Positions 1 to 6,168 of a stretch of 12,590 nt of DNA are shown piece by piece; the first letter of the stretch is position 1; each line of letters opens with the position of its first letter. This stretch comes from an uncultured Marinosulfonomonas sp. Lineage in GTDB: Bacteria > Pseudomonadota > Alphaproteobacteria > Rhodobacterales > Rhodobacteraceae. The notes beneath the pieces were generated by a model that worked only from the letters and a program-made list of their open reading frames with translations, had not been told where the DNA came from and made no database searches. The stretch lies in NCBI GenBank assembly GCA_947311455.1, contig CAMZKY010000274.1, positions 1 through 12,590 on the forward strand, in the 5' to 3' direction. The position numbers were made by a program, and so were the translations under genes.

Positions 1-176
1 AATTGGCGCGTGGCTATTTACCTGTTGCGACCCACTCAGCCCACTGGATTGCCAATGACGGGTTTCGCGATGCGGTGGCGCAATTTTTGGAACACGAGCG
101 CGAGGCCATAGGGGAAGACATCGAGATCATGACAAGTTACGGTCCATTCAAAAAAAGGATGGATGATGACACGTAG
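1..176 (+). CDS. C-terminal fragment of a FemAB-like / DUF482 (GNAT-fold) acyltransferase
   Basis: Only the last 57 codons are inside the window (frame begins at base 3, stop TAG at 174-176). The tail reads ARGYLPVATHSAHWIAND and later EHEREAIGEDIEIMT, ending SYGPFKKRMDDDT. From memory this pattern, with a conserved YLPV-T-SAHWI block followed by a helical EHER-E tail and a GPF(K/R)K ending, matches the C-terminus of alphaproteobacterial proteins annotated as GNAT or FemAB-like peptidoglycan biosynthesis/recognition proteins (COG3146, DUF482). Their biochemical role is poorly known. No catalytic region is visible here. The stop lies 14 bases inside the following aquaporin gene, so the two are probably co-transcribed and translationally coupled. 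The family call is moderate because only the tail can be read. Confidence 0.6.
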   Translation, partial: LARGYLPVATHSAHWIANDGFRDAVAQFLEHEREAIGEDIEIMTSYGPFKKRMDDDT

Positions 177-813
177 ATTATTTGCTGAATGGTTGGGCAC
201 ATTGTTTTTATTGGCCACGGTGATTGGATCAGGGATCATGGCCGAACGATTGGCGGATGGAAATACGGCGATTGCACTATTGGGCAACACCATCCCGACG
301 GGTGCGATTCTGGTGGTGTTGATCACGATATTCGGGCCGATTTCGGGGGCGCATTTCAACCCGGCGGTCACACTGGTGTTTTTGATCCGCAAAGAAATCA
401 AAGCCCGCGAAACAGTGCTGTTTGTGATTGCGCAAATTATTGGCGGCATTTGCGGCATGTTCATTGCGCATCTGATGTTTGAAAACCCGATGATTGATCC
501 CTCCACCCATGCCCGCACCGGCATCAGCCAATGGATCAGTGAATTTGTCGCCACCTTCGGACTGGTCGCCACCATTCTTGGCACGCTGAAATCGCGCCCT
601 GATGCGGTGCCGATGGCTGTGGGCCTTTATATCACTGCTGCCTATTGGTTTACCTCGTCCACCTCGTTTGCCAATCCCGCTGTCACCATCGCGCGCGGAT
701 TTTCTGACACATTTGCAGGGATTGATCCGGCTCATGTGGGGATGTTTATTGTGATGCAGATTATCGGCGCGGTGGCTGCAACGTTAACCTTTGGCTGGTT
801 GTTACGCGCATAG
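163..813 (+). CDS. Aquaporin-family channel (MIP) with NPA / NPAV motifs
   Basis: This 216-residue inner-membrane protein has the six-helix hourglass pattern of the major intrinsic protein family. The first half-helix motif GAHFNPAV has NPA at residues 66-68, and the second, TSFANPAV, has NPA at 171-173. The start has two adjacent ATG codons (163 and 166); either could be used. In water-selective aquaporins and most glycerol facilitators the second NPA is followed by the selectivity-filter arginine (NPAR). Here that residue is Val174. The same Arg-to-Val exchange is, from memory, a feature of AqpS-type channels of Rhizobiales that pass arsenite or methylated arsenicals. No ars genes are visible beside it, so the solute is unknown; a small neutral solute is the safest inference. 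The start overlaps the end of the upstream gene by 14 bases, which suggests coupled expression. Confidence 0.9.
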   Translation: MMTRRLFAEWLGTLFLLATVIGSGIMAERLADGNTAIALLGNTIPTGAILVVLITIFGPISGAHFNPAVTLVFLIRKEIKARETVLFVIAQIIGGICGMFIAHLMFENPMIDPSTHARTGISQWISEFVATFGLVATILGTLKSRPDAVPMAVGLYITAAYWFTSSTSFANPAVTIARGFSDTFAGIDPAHVGMFIVMQIIGAVAATLTFGWLLRA

Positions 814-917
814 CCAATACGCGCCAAATTCAGCGTGCGCTGCGTTAACACGCAAAAACCGGTGAATGTTGCACTACACTAGCCATACGTTTGCCATACA
901 GCGATTTTGGCCAAATC

Positions 918-933
918 CCCTTGTTAACAAGGG
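918..933. terminator. Perfect palindrome, possible bidirectional terminator between convergent genes
   Basis: CCCTTGTTAACAAGGG is a perfect 16-bp palindrome that can fold as a 6-bp stem with a TTAA loop. It is followed on the plus strand by TTTT. It lies between the aquaporin gene (ends 813, plus) and the L,D-transpeptidase gene (ends 978, minus), where a shared terminator would be expected. On the minus strand the following sequence has only a weak T run. The rest of 814-977 shows nothing else recognisable. Confidence 0.4.
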
Positions 934-977
934 TTTTCCAGCGGTTAATGCCAAAACACCTTTTTCAAAAGAAAACC

Positions 978-1541
978 CTAGCTGGAGGTCGGATACAGCG
1001 TCACTTTGGTGCCTATTGGAACCCGATTATAAAGATCAACAATATATTCATTGGTTAACCGCGCACAGCCATTCGAAACACGTGTAGCAATGGTGTTGGG
1101 CTTGTTCGTGCCATGAATACGCAAGAACGTGTCACCCTTACCTTCTACAAACAAATAAAGCGCCCGCGCCCCAAGCGGATTGTTTGGGCCACCTGGCATA
1201 CCGTTTTTATACTTGGCATAATGGCTGGGCGAACGTTTGATCATATCGGCGGTTGGCGTCCAGCTGGGCCATTCTTTTTTGGCCCCCACATAAAATGTTC
1301 CCGGCTCATACAGGCCCGGACGGCCAATGCCAACGGCGTACCGAATGGCGCGATTGTCGGGTAGTGTCCAGTAAAGGCCAAACTGGTTTGGGTCTAAATG
1401 AATTTCGCCCGCGGGCAATCTGGTGCGTAGTTTTACTTCGTGGGGAATCAGGTTATCTACGGGTTCCGCTGCAGATGCAGAGGAAATGCCAAAGGCACTG
1501 ATTGCGGTAGACGTGGCGATAAAATGGCGGCGTGTTAACAT
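978..1541 (-). CDS. L,D-transpeptidase (YkuD domain), Tat-exported
   Basis: This 187-residue periplasmic enzyme likely forms 3-3 peptidoglycan cross-links or attaches proteins to peptidoglycan. The N-terminus TRRHFIA (residues 3-9), followed by a hydrophobic, alanine- and serine-rich stretch ending near SASAA (residues 21-25), fits a twin-arginine signal peptide. The YkuD catalytic signature is complete: HGTN (143-146), then VSNGCARL (155-162) with catalytic Cys159 and Arg161. The usual SHGCxR histidine is Asn157, a substitution I believe is common in proteobacterial members. The gene is preceded by AGGGA about 7 bases before the ATG. It appears to be a separate transcript with 130 bases between it and the next minus-strand gene. 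No LysM or SH3 domain is present. Transpeptidase class is well supported; the exact acceptor is not. Confidence 0.93.
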   Translation of the reverse strand: MLTRRHFIATSTAISAFGISSASAAEPVDNLIPHEVKLRTRLPAGEIHLDPNQFGLYWTLPDNRAIRYAVGIGRPGLYEPGTFYVGAKKEWPSWTPTADMIKRSPSHYAKYKNGMPGGPNNPLGARALYLFVEGKGDTFLRIHGTNKPNTIATRVSNGCARLTNEYIVDLYNRVPIGTKVTLYPTSS

Positions 1542-1671
1542 GTGAATTCCCTAATAAAATAACGCTTTGATGCACCTTAAAGTGACATTGTGCCTATGCA
1601 AAGAACATTTTACCCGCGCCCCTGTTCGCCGGATACCTGATGGAAAGGTTCGTGGTAAATAAATGGTTTGC

Positions 1672-2994
1672 TCAAGACCGGATGAAATGCAGGCTGGTAA
1701 ATGTTGTTCGCCACTGCGCCACTTCATCCGCCAACCCCTCCGGATCGTTGCGTTTTAAGGCACTGGCAATCAATGCGGCCATGCGGGGCATGTCGGATTC
1801 CGTCAGCCCCCAACGTACCAGTTCGGGGGTGCCAAATCGAAGACCGTTCATGTCATTGGCGACGGGATCAATCGGCAAGCCGATTCCGCAGGCCAGAAAT
1901 CCGGCGCGGCGCAGGGTTTTTGAAGCCGCCTGTCCGCCGCCAAATTGCGCCGCCTCCAGGGCAAATTGATGGGATTGTGTATAGCCGTGGTCTTTGGCAA
2001 AAACCGGCAATCCTTCGTTGTCCAAAGCTGCAGCAAGCGCCTGCGCAACCGAGATCATTTTATCGCCATAGGCTGCGCCATGTTCGCGCCAATCCAGCAT
2101 GGATACGGCCAGTGCAGCGGATTTGGCGGCGTCGAAATTGGCCGTCATACCGGGGAAAGCGATTTTATCCAGCCGTTCAGCGATATCCGTATCATTAGTT
2201 ACAATCAGGCCCGAAGGTGGCCCACCTAGGCTTTTGTATGTGCTCATCGTCATCATGTGCGCACCTTCTGACAACGGGTTAGCCCACGCACCACTGGCGA
2301 TAATCCCGCATTGATGGGCGGCGTCAAACAGGGTTTTTGCCCCTGCGTCATCCGCAATGGCGCGAATTTCGGCCACGGGGTGTTCAAACAGATTCAGACT
2401 ACCGCCAATGGTGATCAGGCTTGGGTTTATGCGATGGGCCAGCGCCCGCAACCCATCTAGGTCAATGGTGTAGCCATCCGCATTCACAGGTGCCTCGTGG
2501 CTGATTAGCCCGTAAAGCCCCGCGCACCCATCGGCGTGGTGGGTCACATGCCCGCCGATGCTGGCAGGGGGCACAATGATATGATCGCCCGGTTTGGTTA
2601 GGGCCATAAAGCCGTAAAGATTGGCAATTGCCCCTGATGGCACTCGGATCTCTGCATATTTGGCATCAAAGATTTCGGCACTTAATTCAGCCGCGATTAT
2701 CTCGATTTCCTCGATCGCCTCAAGCCCCATTTCGTATTTGTCGCCGGGGTACCCCAGTGACGGACGGCTGCCCATACCCGAGGCCAACATCGCCTCGGCG
2801 TGTGGATTCATTACATTGGTGGCGGGGTTCAGATTAAAACAATCACGTTCATGGATTTGACGATTGTTTTCAATTAGTTGAGTAATGCGGGCATTTGTTT
2901 GTTTGCTTGATTGATCGGCCGTTTGGCCCGCAATTTTCCGGGCATAGAGTTCGCAAGGGGCAGGCACCCATGAGCGTGACGAGAGGTTGGGCAT
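1672..2994 (-). CDS. PLP-dependent enzyme of the serine hydroxymethyltransferase fold (non-canonical)
   Basis: This 440-residue cytoplasmic fold-type I PLP enzyme resembles serine hydroxymethyltransferase along most of its length. Visible landmarks are GYPGDKYEMG (81-90), GGHVTH (147-152), the cofactor-binding DAAHQCG (224-230), the Schiff-base lysine in STYKSLGGPPSG (Lys254), and a C-terminal GTPELVRWG (388-396) that should hold the carboxylate-binding arginine. By eye, the canonical KYAEGYPG segment of E. coli GlyA is RPSLGYPG here. Catalytic Tyr55 and Glu57 are therefore Pro78 and Leu80, and the His before the PLP lysine is Tyr253. An aldolase or an alpha-methylserine/hydroxymethyl-transfer variant on another substrate seems more likely than the housekeeping SHMT. 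The ATG at 2994 follows an AGGA Shine-Dalgarno. It lies 95 bases downstream of the phosphagen kinase on the same strand, so co-transcription is possible. Confidence 0.8.
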   Translation of the reverse strand: MPNLSSRSWVPAPCELYARKIAGQTADQSSKQTNARITQLIENNRQIHERDCFNLNPATNVMNPHAEAMLASGMGSRPSLGYPGDKYEMGLEAIEEIEIIAAELSAEIFDAKYAEIRVPSGAIANLYGFMALTKPGDHIIVPPASIGGHVTHHADGCAGLYGLISHEAPVNADGYTIDLDGLRALAHRINPSLITIGGSLNLFEHPVAEIRAIADDAGAKTLFDAAHQCGIIASGAWANPLSEGAHMMTMSTYKSLGGPPSGLIVTNDTDIAERLDKIAFPGMTANFDAAKSAALAVSMLDWREHGAAYGDKMISVAQALAAALDNEGLPVFAKDHGYTQSHQFALEAAQFGGGQAASKTLRRAGFLACGIGLPIDPVANDMNGLRFGTPELVRWGLTESDMPRMAALIASALKRNDPEGLADEVAQWRTTFTSLHFIRS

Positions 2995-3062
2995 TTTTGT
3001 TCATCCTGAAATCTGTAATAGGGTAATATGCGGCCTATCAGCACGCAATTATTTGCATATTT

Positions 3063-3090
3063 AGCGACAGTTTTGCCATCAAAACGCGCT
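3063..3090 (-). repeat. Imperfect inverted repeat just after the phosphagen kinase stop
   Basis: The arms GTTTTG (3070-3075) and CAAAAC (3080-3085) form a perfect 6-bp stem around a 4-base loop. A flanking AGCG/CGCT pair extends it after a small asymmetric bulge. It begins at the stop codon of the phosphagen kinase read on the minus strand. No T run follows, so it is a poor intrinsic terminator; it could be a 3' processing or stabilising hairpin. Confidence 0.3.
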
Positions 3091-4262
3091 TAAAGTTTAT
3101 CCTCCTCAGTGGCCAAAAAGTTAGCGCATTTGATCATATCTTCGACAAGTTCGTATTCTGGCAAACCAATACGACGCCAATTACTGACATCAATGCGATC
3201 AACCACTTCAGAATGCTCGCCCGTGCTGCCCCGTGCCTGACAGTTACGTTCGCGGCAAAGGCGATCAATTTCATCAAAGCCAATGGCCTTAATTAGTTTG
3301 GGCACCATAATATGGACAGAACCGCGCATACCCGTGCCAATATTTGACGGGCAACAGGTAACCGCACCAAATTTGGGGTGCATCATAAACACATCTTCAA
3401 CGCCACTGATGGCACGCACGCCGTCCTCAATCGCTTTGGTCCCTGCACTAAGACGCGCAAACACCGCCTTAACATCGCCGCCCATTTCCATTGATATGAT
3501 CCGCAAATGATCGCCTTCGTTTACCCAGTTGATAAAGGTTTTATCATTGTTCACGTAAACACCACGCCCGTGCGGCCAATGTTCGTGATAGCCACTTGCG
3601 GCTTGCATCCGGTCTTTGCCACGAAACAGAAAATGCCCGTCGATCAAGGCTTGCCGTTGCTCGTCAGTCATTTTGGTGTGCAGGCTAAATTCCCCTGCCA
3701 AATCGGAATCCGCCGGAATACCAGCGTACACTTTGGCCATTAGATCGGCGACTTCTTCGCGCGTTTCGCGGGTTCCGCCAGGGTTTAAGGGGAACATTGA
3801 AAGATTACGCGCAACCCTGATGCGGGTTGAGGCGATCTTGTCATGCGCACTATCGGTAAGATCGATGTTGATTTTGTCAGAATCCATCCGTTCGGAAGGC
3901 GTGCCGGTTAAAGAACTGCCTTCTTTCATTGAAAAACCCTTGTGATAGGCCTCGATTACCGGATGAAAGAAATCGGCGAAATCATCATAGGATTCCATAT
4001 CACCCGCGTGGCAACCAACAAAACTGTCAGGATAGGTGACGCCCGTGTTAATCGCACGTGCCAATGTCCACTTGGCTGGCCCGCTGCTTGTTACGTCTTT
4101 GTATTTTTCCCATACCTCGGGCGTGCACATTTGAGCACAAAGTGATGGGTTTTCCATCGCGCGCGCCGCGTCAAGTTTTTCGGAAGGGTATTGATTTTTT
4201 GCTAAAGACTCTTCAATTTTCAAATCAAAGTCGGGATCAAACCCTGCTTTTTTACCAAACAT
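3090..4262 (-). CDS. Phosphagen (guanidino) kinase, arginine-kinase-like, two-domain
   Basis: This 390-residue protein has the full ATP:guanido phosphotransferase architecture: an alpha-helical N-terminal domain (about 20-110) and the larger catalytic domain (about 135-385). Members reversibly transfer phosphate from ATP to a guanidino compound such as arginine as an energy buffer. Landmarks: DSFVGCHAGDMESYDDF (79-95) in the substrate-loop region, ASTRIRVARN (144-153), RMQAASGYHEHWPHGRG (218-234), RIISMEMGGD (254-263), reactive Cys304 in CPSNIGTGMRGSVHI, and RGSTGEH (344-350). ATP-phosphate arginines align as Arg147, Arg149, Arg254, Arg313 and Arg344. Glu349 aligns with substrate-binding Glu314 of Limulus arginine kinase. 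The other catalytic Glu (Glu225) is Gly250, in NEGDHLR. McsB is excluded because it lacks the N-terminal domain. A GGAGAG Shine-Dalgarno precedes the ATG. The gene starts 15 bases after deoD and is probably in one operon with it. Confidence 0.93.
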   Translation of the reverse strand: MFGKKAGFDPDFDLKIEESLAKNQYPSEKLDAARAMENPSLCAQMCTPEVWEKYKDVTSSGPAKWTLARAINTGVTYPDSFVGCHAGDMESYDDFADFFHPVIEAYHKGFSMKEGSSLTGTPSERMDSDKINIDLTDSAHDKIASTRIRVARNLSMFPLNPGGTRETREEVADLMAKVYAGIPADSDLAGEFSLHTKMTDEQRQALIDGHFLFRGKDRMQAASGYHEHWPHGRGVYVNNDKTFINWVNEGDHLRIISMEMGGDVKAVFARLSAGTKAIEDGVRAISGVEDVFMMHPKFGAVTCCPSNIGTGMRGSVHIMVPKLIKAIGFDEIDRLCRERNCQARGSTGEHSEVVDRIDVSNWRRIGLPEYELVEDMIKCANFLATEEDKL

Positions 4263-4277
4263 ATTATCTCTCCAATT

Positions 4278-4982
4278 TTATGTAAATGCTGTCTCAAGCG
4301 CGATTTGCACCATATCGCCAAATGATTTTTCCCGTTGATCCGAGGGTAGGGCCTCGCCGGTGATCAGGTGATCCGAGACCGTCATAATCCCCAAGGCTCG
4401 GCATTTGTGGCGCAGGGCAAGGGTGTAAAGCTCGGCGGCTTCCATTTCGACGCCCATTATCCCGTGGCGCATCATTTGTTCGGTCAGATCACTGCGTTCA
4501 TCATAGAATGTATCGGAGGAATAGATGCTGCCCACATGCACACCGACATCACGGCTGCGCGACGCGGCAACCGCGGCTTCCAGCAGGGAATAATCGGCGC
4601 AGGGGGCGAAATTCAGCTCTTTCATGATGCTGCTTGAGGGGGTGGACAGGGAGGTGGCGGTCATGGCGATAATCACGTCACGGACTTTGATGTTTTCCTG
4701 CATTGCCCCGATTGAGCCAATCCGGATCAGGGTTTGCGCGCCGTAATCTTTCATCAGCTCATTGGCATAAATCGACATCGACGGCATGCCCATGCCTGAG
4801 CCGTGCACCGTTACCCGATTGCCGTTCCATGTGCCGGTAAACCCCAACATGCCGCGTACTTCGTTTACGCAGACTGCGTTTTTCAAAAAGGTTTCCGCAA
4901 CCCATTTTGCCCGATACGGATCACCGGGCATCAGAACGGTTTCAGCTATTTCACCAGGTTTCGCGCCGATATGGATGGTCAT
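4278..4982 (-). CDS. deoD: Purine nucleoside phosphorylase DeoD-type
   Basis: This 234-residue cytosolic enzyme cleaves purine (deoxy)nucleosides with phosphate to base and (deoxy)ribose-1-phosphate. It matches the bacterial hexameric PNP family in length and residues, in E. coli numbering: His4 (MTIHIGA), phosphate ligands Gly20, Arg24, Arg43 and Arg87 (MPGDPYRAK, VRGMLGF, LIRIGS), ribose-binding VEMEAAE (178-184, Glu179 and Glu181), and the catalytic pair Asp204 (VSDHL) and Arg217 (DQREKSF). AAAGGA lies about 8 bases before the ATG. It is the first gene of a minus-strand unit that continues into the phosphagen kinase after a 15-base gap. A purine salvage enzyme that consumes phosphate next to an ATP-buffering kinase hints at a shared role in adenylate balance, but that is inference. 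Confidence 0.97.
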   Translation of the reverse strand: MTIHIGAKPGEIAETVLMPGDPYRAKWVAETFLKNAVCVNEVRGMLGFTGTWNGNRVTVHGSGMGMPSMSIYANELMKDYGAQTLIRIGSIGAMQENIKVRDVIIAMTATSLSTPSSSIMKELNFAPCADYSLLEAAVAASRSRDVGVHVGSIYSSDTFYDERSDLTEQMMRHGIMGVEMEAAELYTLALRHKCRALGIMTVSDHLITGEALPSDQREKSFGDMVQIALETAFT

Positions 4983-5073
4983 GAAGGTGTCCTTTCAAAT
5001 TCAATGATCGACTGACTATAACGCCGTTTCCAAAATGGGAAAGGGGGGTGTATTGATTGGATGGTCAAATTCC

Positions 5074-5106
5074 AAAACAAAACCCCCGAGGCAGGGCCGC
5101 GGGGGT
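5074..5106 (-). terminator. Intrinsic terminator of rpsU
   Basis: Read on the minus strand, ACCCCCG (from 5106 down to 5100) pairs with CGGGGGT (5088-5082). This 7-bp GC-rich stem encloses an 11-base loop and is followed at once by TTTGTTTT. It lies about 50 bases after the rpsU stop and separates rpsU from deoD, which is on the same strand, so deoD should have its own promoter in 4983-5073. Confidence 0.9.
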
Positions 5107-5154
5107 CGTTTTGGCAATCGAAATCACCATATTCGTTTATCGAAAAGATGCGCC

Positions 5155-5361
5155 CTAAAGCATACCTTCACGCTGTGCTTTTTTACGAGCGAGCTTACGA
5201 GAACGACGGATAGCCTCGGCTTTCTGACGTGCTTTCTTCTCGGACGGCTTTTCGTAAGCTTGACGAAGTTTCATCTCACGAAAAACACCCTCGCGTTGAA
5301 GTTTTTTCTTCAAGGCACGAAGCGCTTGATCGACATTGTTATCACGAACACTGACCTGCAT
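5155..5361 (-). CDS. rpsU: 30S ribosomal protein S21
   Basis: This 68-residue, highly basic protein has the characteristic S21 start MQVSVRDNNVDQALRALKKK, a REMKLRQAYEKPSEKK middle and an arginine/lysine-rich C-terminal helix. S21 sits on the 30S platform near the anti-Shine-Dalgarno end of 16S rRNA and helps initiation. The leader carries an extended Shine-Dalgarno (AAGGTGGTGA, close to the ideal AAGGAGGTGA) 6-8 bases before the ATG, partly inside a small hairpin next to the start codon. It is a single-gene transcription unit by sequence: a promoter lies upstream and a strong terminator downstream. The divergent neighbour is COQ9, an arrangement I recall as common in Rhodobacterales. Confidence 0.98.
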   Translation of the reverse strand: MQVSVRDNNVDQALRALKKKLQREGVFREMKLRQAYEKPSEKKARQKAEAIRRSRKLARKKAQREGML

Positions 5362-5375
5362 GTGGTTGTCACCAC
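5362..5375 (-). promoter_or_regulatory. Hairpin overlapping the rpsU Shine-Dalgarno
   Basis: GTGGT and ACCAC are perfect 5-bp arms around a 4-base loop, ending at the base before the rpsU ATG. In the mRNA the 5' arm (GUGGU) is part of the extended Shine-Dalgarno AAGGUGGUGA, so folding would hide part of the ribosome binding site. This may modulate S21 synthesis. Seen in sequence only; a regulatory role is inferred. Confidence 0.4.
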
Positions 5376-5386
5376 CTTCCTAGGTT

Positions 5387-5404
5387 AAAGTTGCAAAAGT
5401 TGCA
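5387..5404 (-). repeat. Tandem 9-mer in the rpsU leader
   Basis: AAAGTTGCA occurs twice back to back on the plus strand (5387-5395, 5396-5404), so the mRNA of rpsU would carry TGCAACTTT twice. It lies between the predicted -10 element and the Shine-Dalgarno, at or close to the 5' end of the transcript. Function unknown; it could be a protein-binding site or a chance duplication. Confidence 0.5.
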
Positions 5405-5413
5405 GGAAGCTGC

Positions 5414-5442
5414 CCTATAACAAGGGTGAGTCGGTTTGTCTA
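5414..5442 (-). promoter_or_regulatory. Predicted sigma70-type promoter of rpsU
   Basis: On the minus strand TAGACA (5442-5437) and TATAGG (5419-5414) are separated by exactly 17 bases. They match 5/6 and 4/6 of the -35 and -10 consensus. The expected start of transcription is near 5407, giving a leader of about 45 bases. The -35 lies only 18 bases from the divergent COQ9 start codon. Confidence 0.55.
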
Positions 5443-5460
5443 CTGTTTGAAAGGTTTGTC

Positions 5461-6168
5461 ATGGCTGAAAATCAATCTGTTACCGAAGCGTTGCTAGACG
5501 CGATTTCTATTCACGTGGCCTTTGACGGCTGGAGCAAAGACAGCTTTGAGGCGGCGGTAATGGATGCCGGTGTTGATATGGCTGACGCGCTGGCGGCGTG
5601 CCCACGCGGGGCCTATGATCTGGCGATTGCCTATCACAAACGCGGCGATCAAATGATGCTGGCGCGGTTTAAAACCGAAGACTTGTCCGATCTGCGCTAT
5701 AGCGAAAAAATTGCCGCCCTTGTTCGGTTCCGGATCGAGGCGGTGGGCGACAAAGAAGCCGTGCGCAAAGCCAGCGCCTTATTCGCTCTGCCCGCCAATG
5801 CGGGAGACGGTGCGAAACTGATCTGGAACACCTGCGATCTGATCTGGAACGCCCTTGGCGACACCTCGGATGATGTGAATTGGTACACAAAAAGAGCAAC
5901 TTTATCAGGTGTTTACGGATCTTGCGTGCTGTTCTGGCTGGGGGATGACAGCGAAGGCAATGCGGACACTTGGGCGTTTCTGGATCGGCGGATTGAAAAC
6001 GTGATGCAGATCGAAAAGATCAAAGCAGGCGTGCGTAAAAATCCGTTGTTAACAGGGTTGTTTGCCGCGCCGAACTGGTTTTTAAGCCAAATCAAAGCCC
6101 CAAGCAGCCAGCGGATGCAGGATGTTCCGGGCTATTGGGCTGCAGACAAAAAGAGCCATTCAGAATGA
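5461..6168 (+). CDS. COQ9 family ubiquinone biosynthesis protein
   Basis: This 235-residue protein belongs to the COQ9 family, lipid-binding proteins with a TetR-like helical fold. In mitochondria COQ9 supports the hydroxylation step catalysed by COQ7 in ubiquinone synthesis. Recognisable blocks are GWSKDSFEAAVMDAGVD (23-39), RYSEKIAALVRFRIEAV (79-95), the highly typical DVNWYTKRATLSGVYGS (138-154) and FLDRRIENVMQIEKIK (173-188). The remaining C-terminal part, NPLLTGLFAAPNWFLSQIKAP (194-214), is amphipathic and hydrophobic and may contact membrane. GAAAGG lies about 6 bases upstream of the ATG. It overlaps the next gene by ATGA, so the two form an operon. Its promoter must lie in or near the rpsU promoter region, or further back on the plus strand. 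Confidence 0.92.
   Translation: MAENQSVTEALLDAISIHVAFDGWSKDSFEAAVMDAGVDMADALAACPRGAYDLAIAYHKRGDQMMLARFKTEDLSDLRYSEKIAALVRFRIEAVGDKEAVRKASALFALPANAGDGAKLIWNTCDLIWNALGDTSDDVNWYTKRATLSGVYGSCVLFWLGDDSEGNADTWAFLDRRIENVMQIEKIKAGVRKNPLLTGLFAAPNWFLSQIKAPSSQRMQDVPGYWAADKKSHSE

Noticed and set aside
277..735. 152-residue minus-strand frame inside the aquaporin gene
   Set aside because: Gly/Arg/His-rich composition typical of a shadow of a coding strand; the plus-strand aquaporin is unambiguous.
833..853. GCGTG/CACGC hairpin after the aquaporin gene as terminator
   Set aside because: Only 5 bp with an 11-base loop, followed by A residues on the plus strand instead of T.
1542..1671. Possible small RNA or gene between the L,D-transpeptidase and the SHMT-like gene
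   Set aside because: No convincing frame, stable hairpin or promoter seen in these 130 bases.
1701..2198. 165-residue plus-strand frame opposite the SHMT-like gene
   Set aside because: Arg/Pro-rich shadow with no motif; the minus-strand PLP enzyme explains the region.
3090..4262. McsB-type protein arginine kinase
   Set aside because: McsB lacks the helical N-terminal phosphagen kinase domain and normally accompanies mcsA/clpC/ctsR; here the N-terminal domain is present and those genes are absent.
5015..5020. TATAGT (minus strand) as the deoD -10
   Set aside because: A fair -10 match, but the hexamer 17 bases upstream is a poor -35, so I did not list a promoter although one should exist in 4983-5073.
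6135..6164. Ten-residue N-terminal extension of the quinone oxidoreductase
   Set aside because: The ATG at 6165 forms an ATGA overlap with the COQ9 stop and agrees better with the family start.
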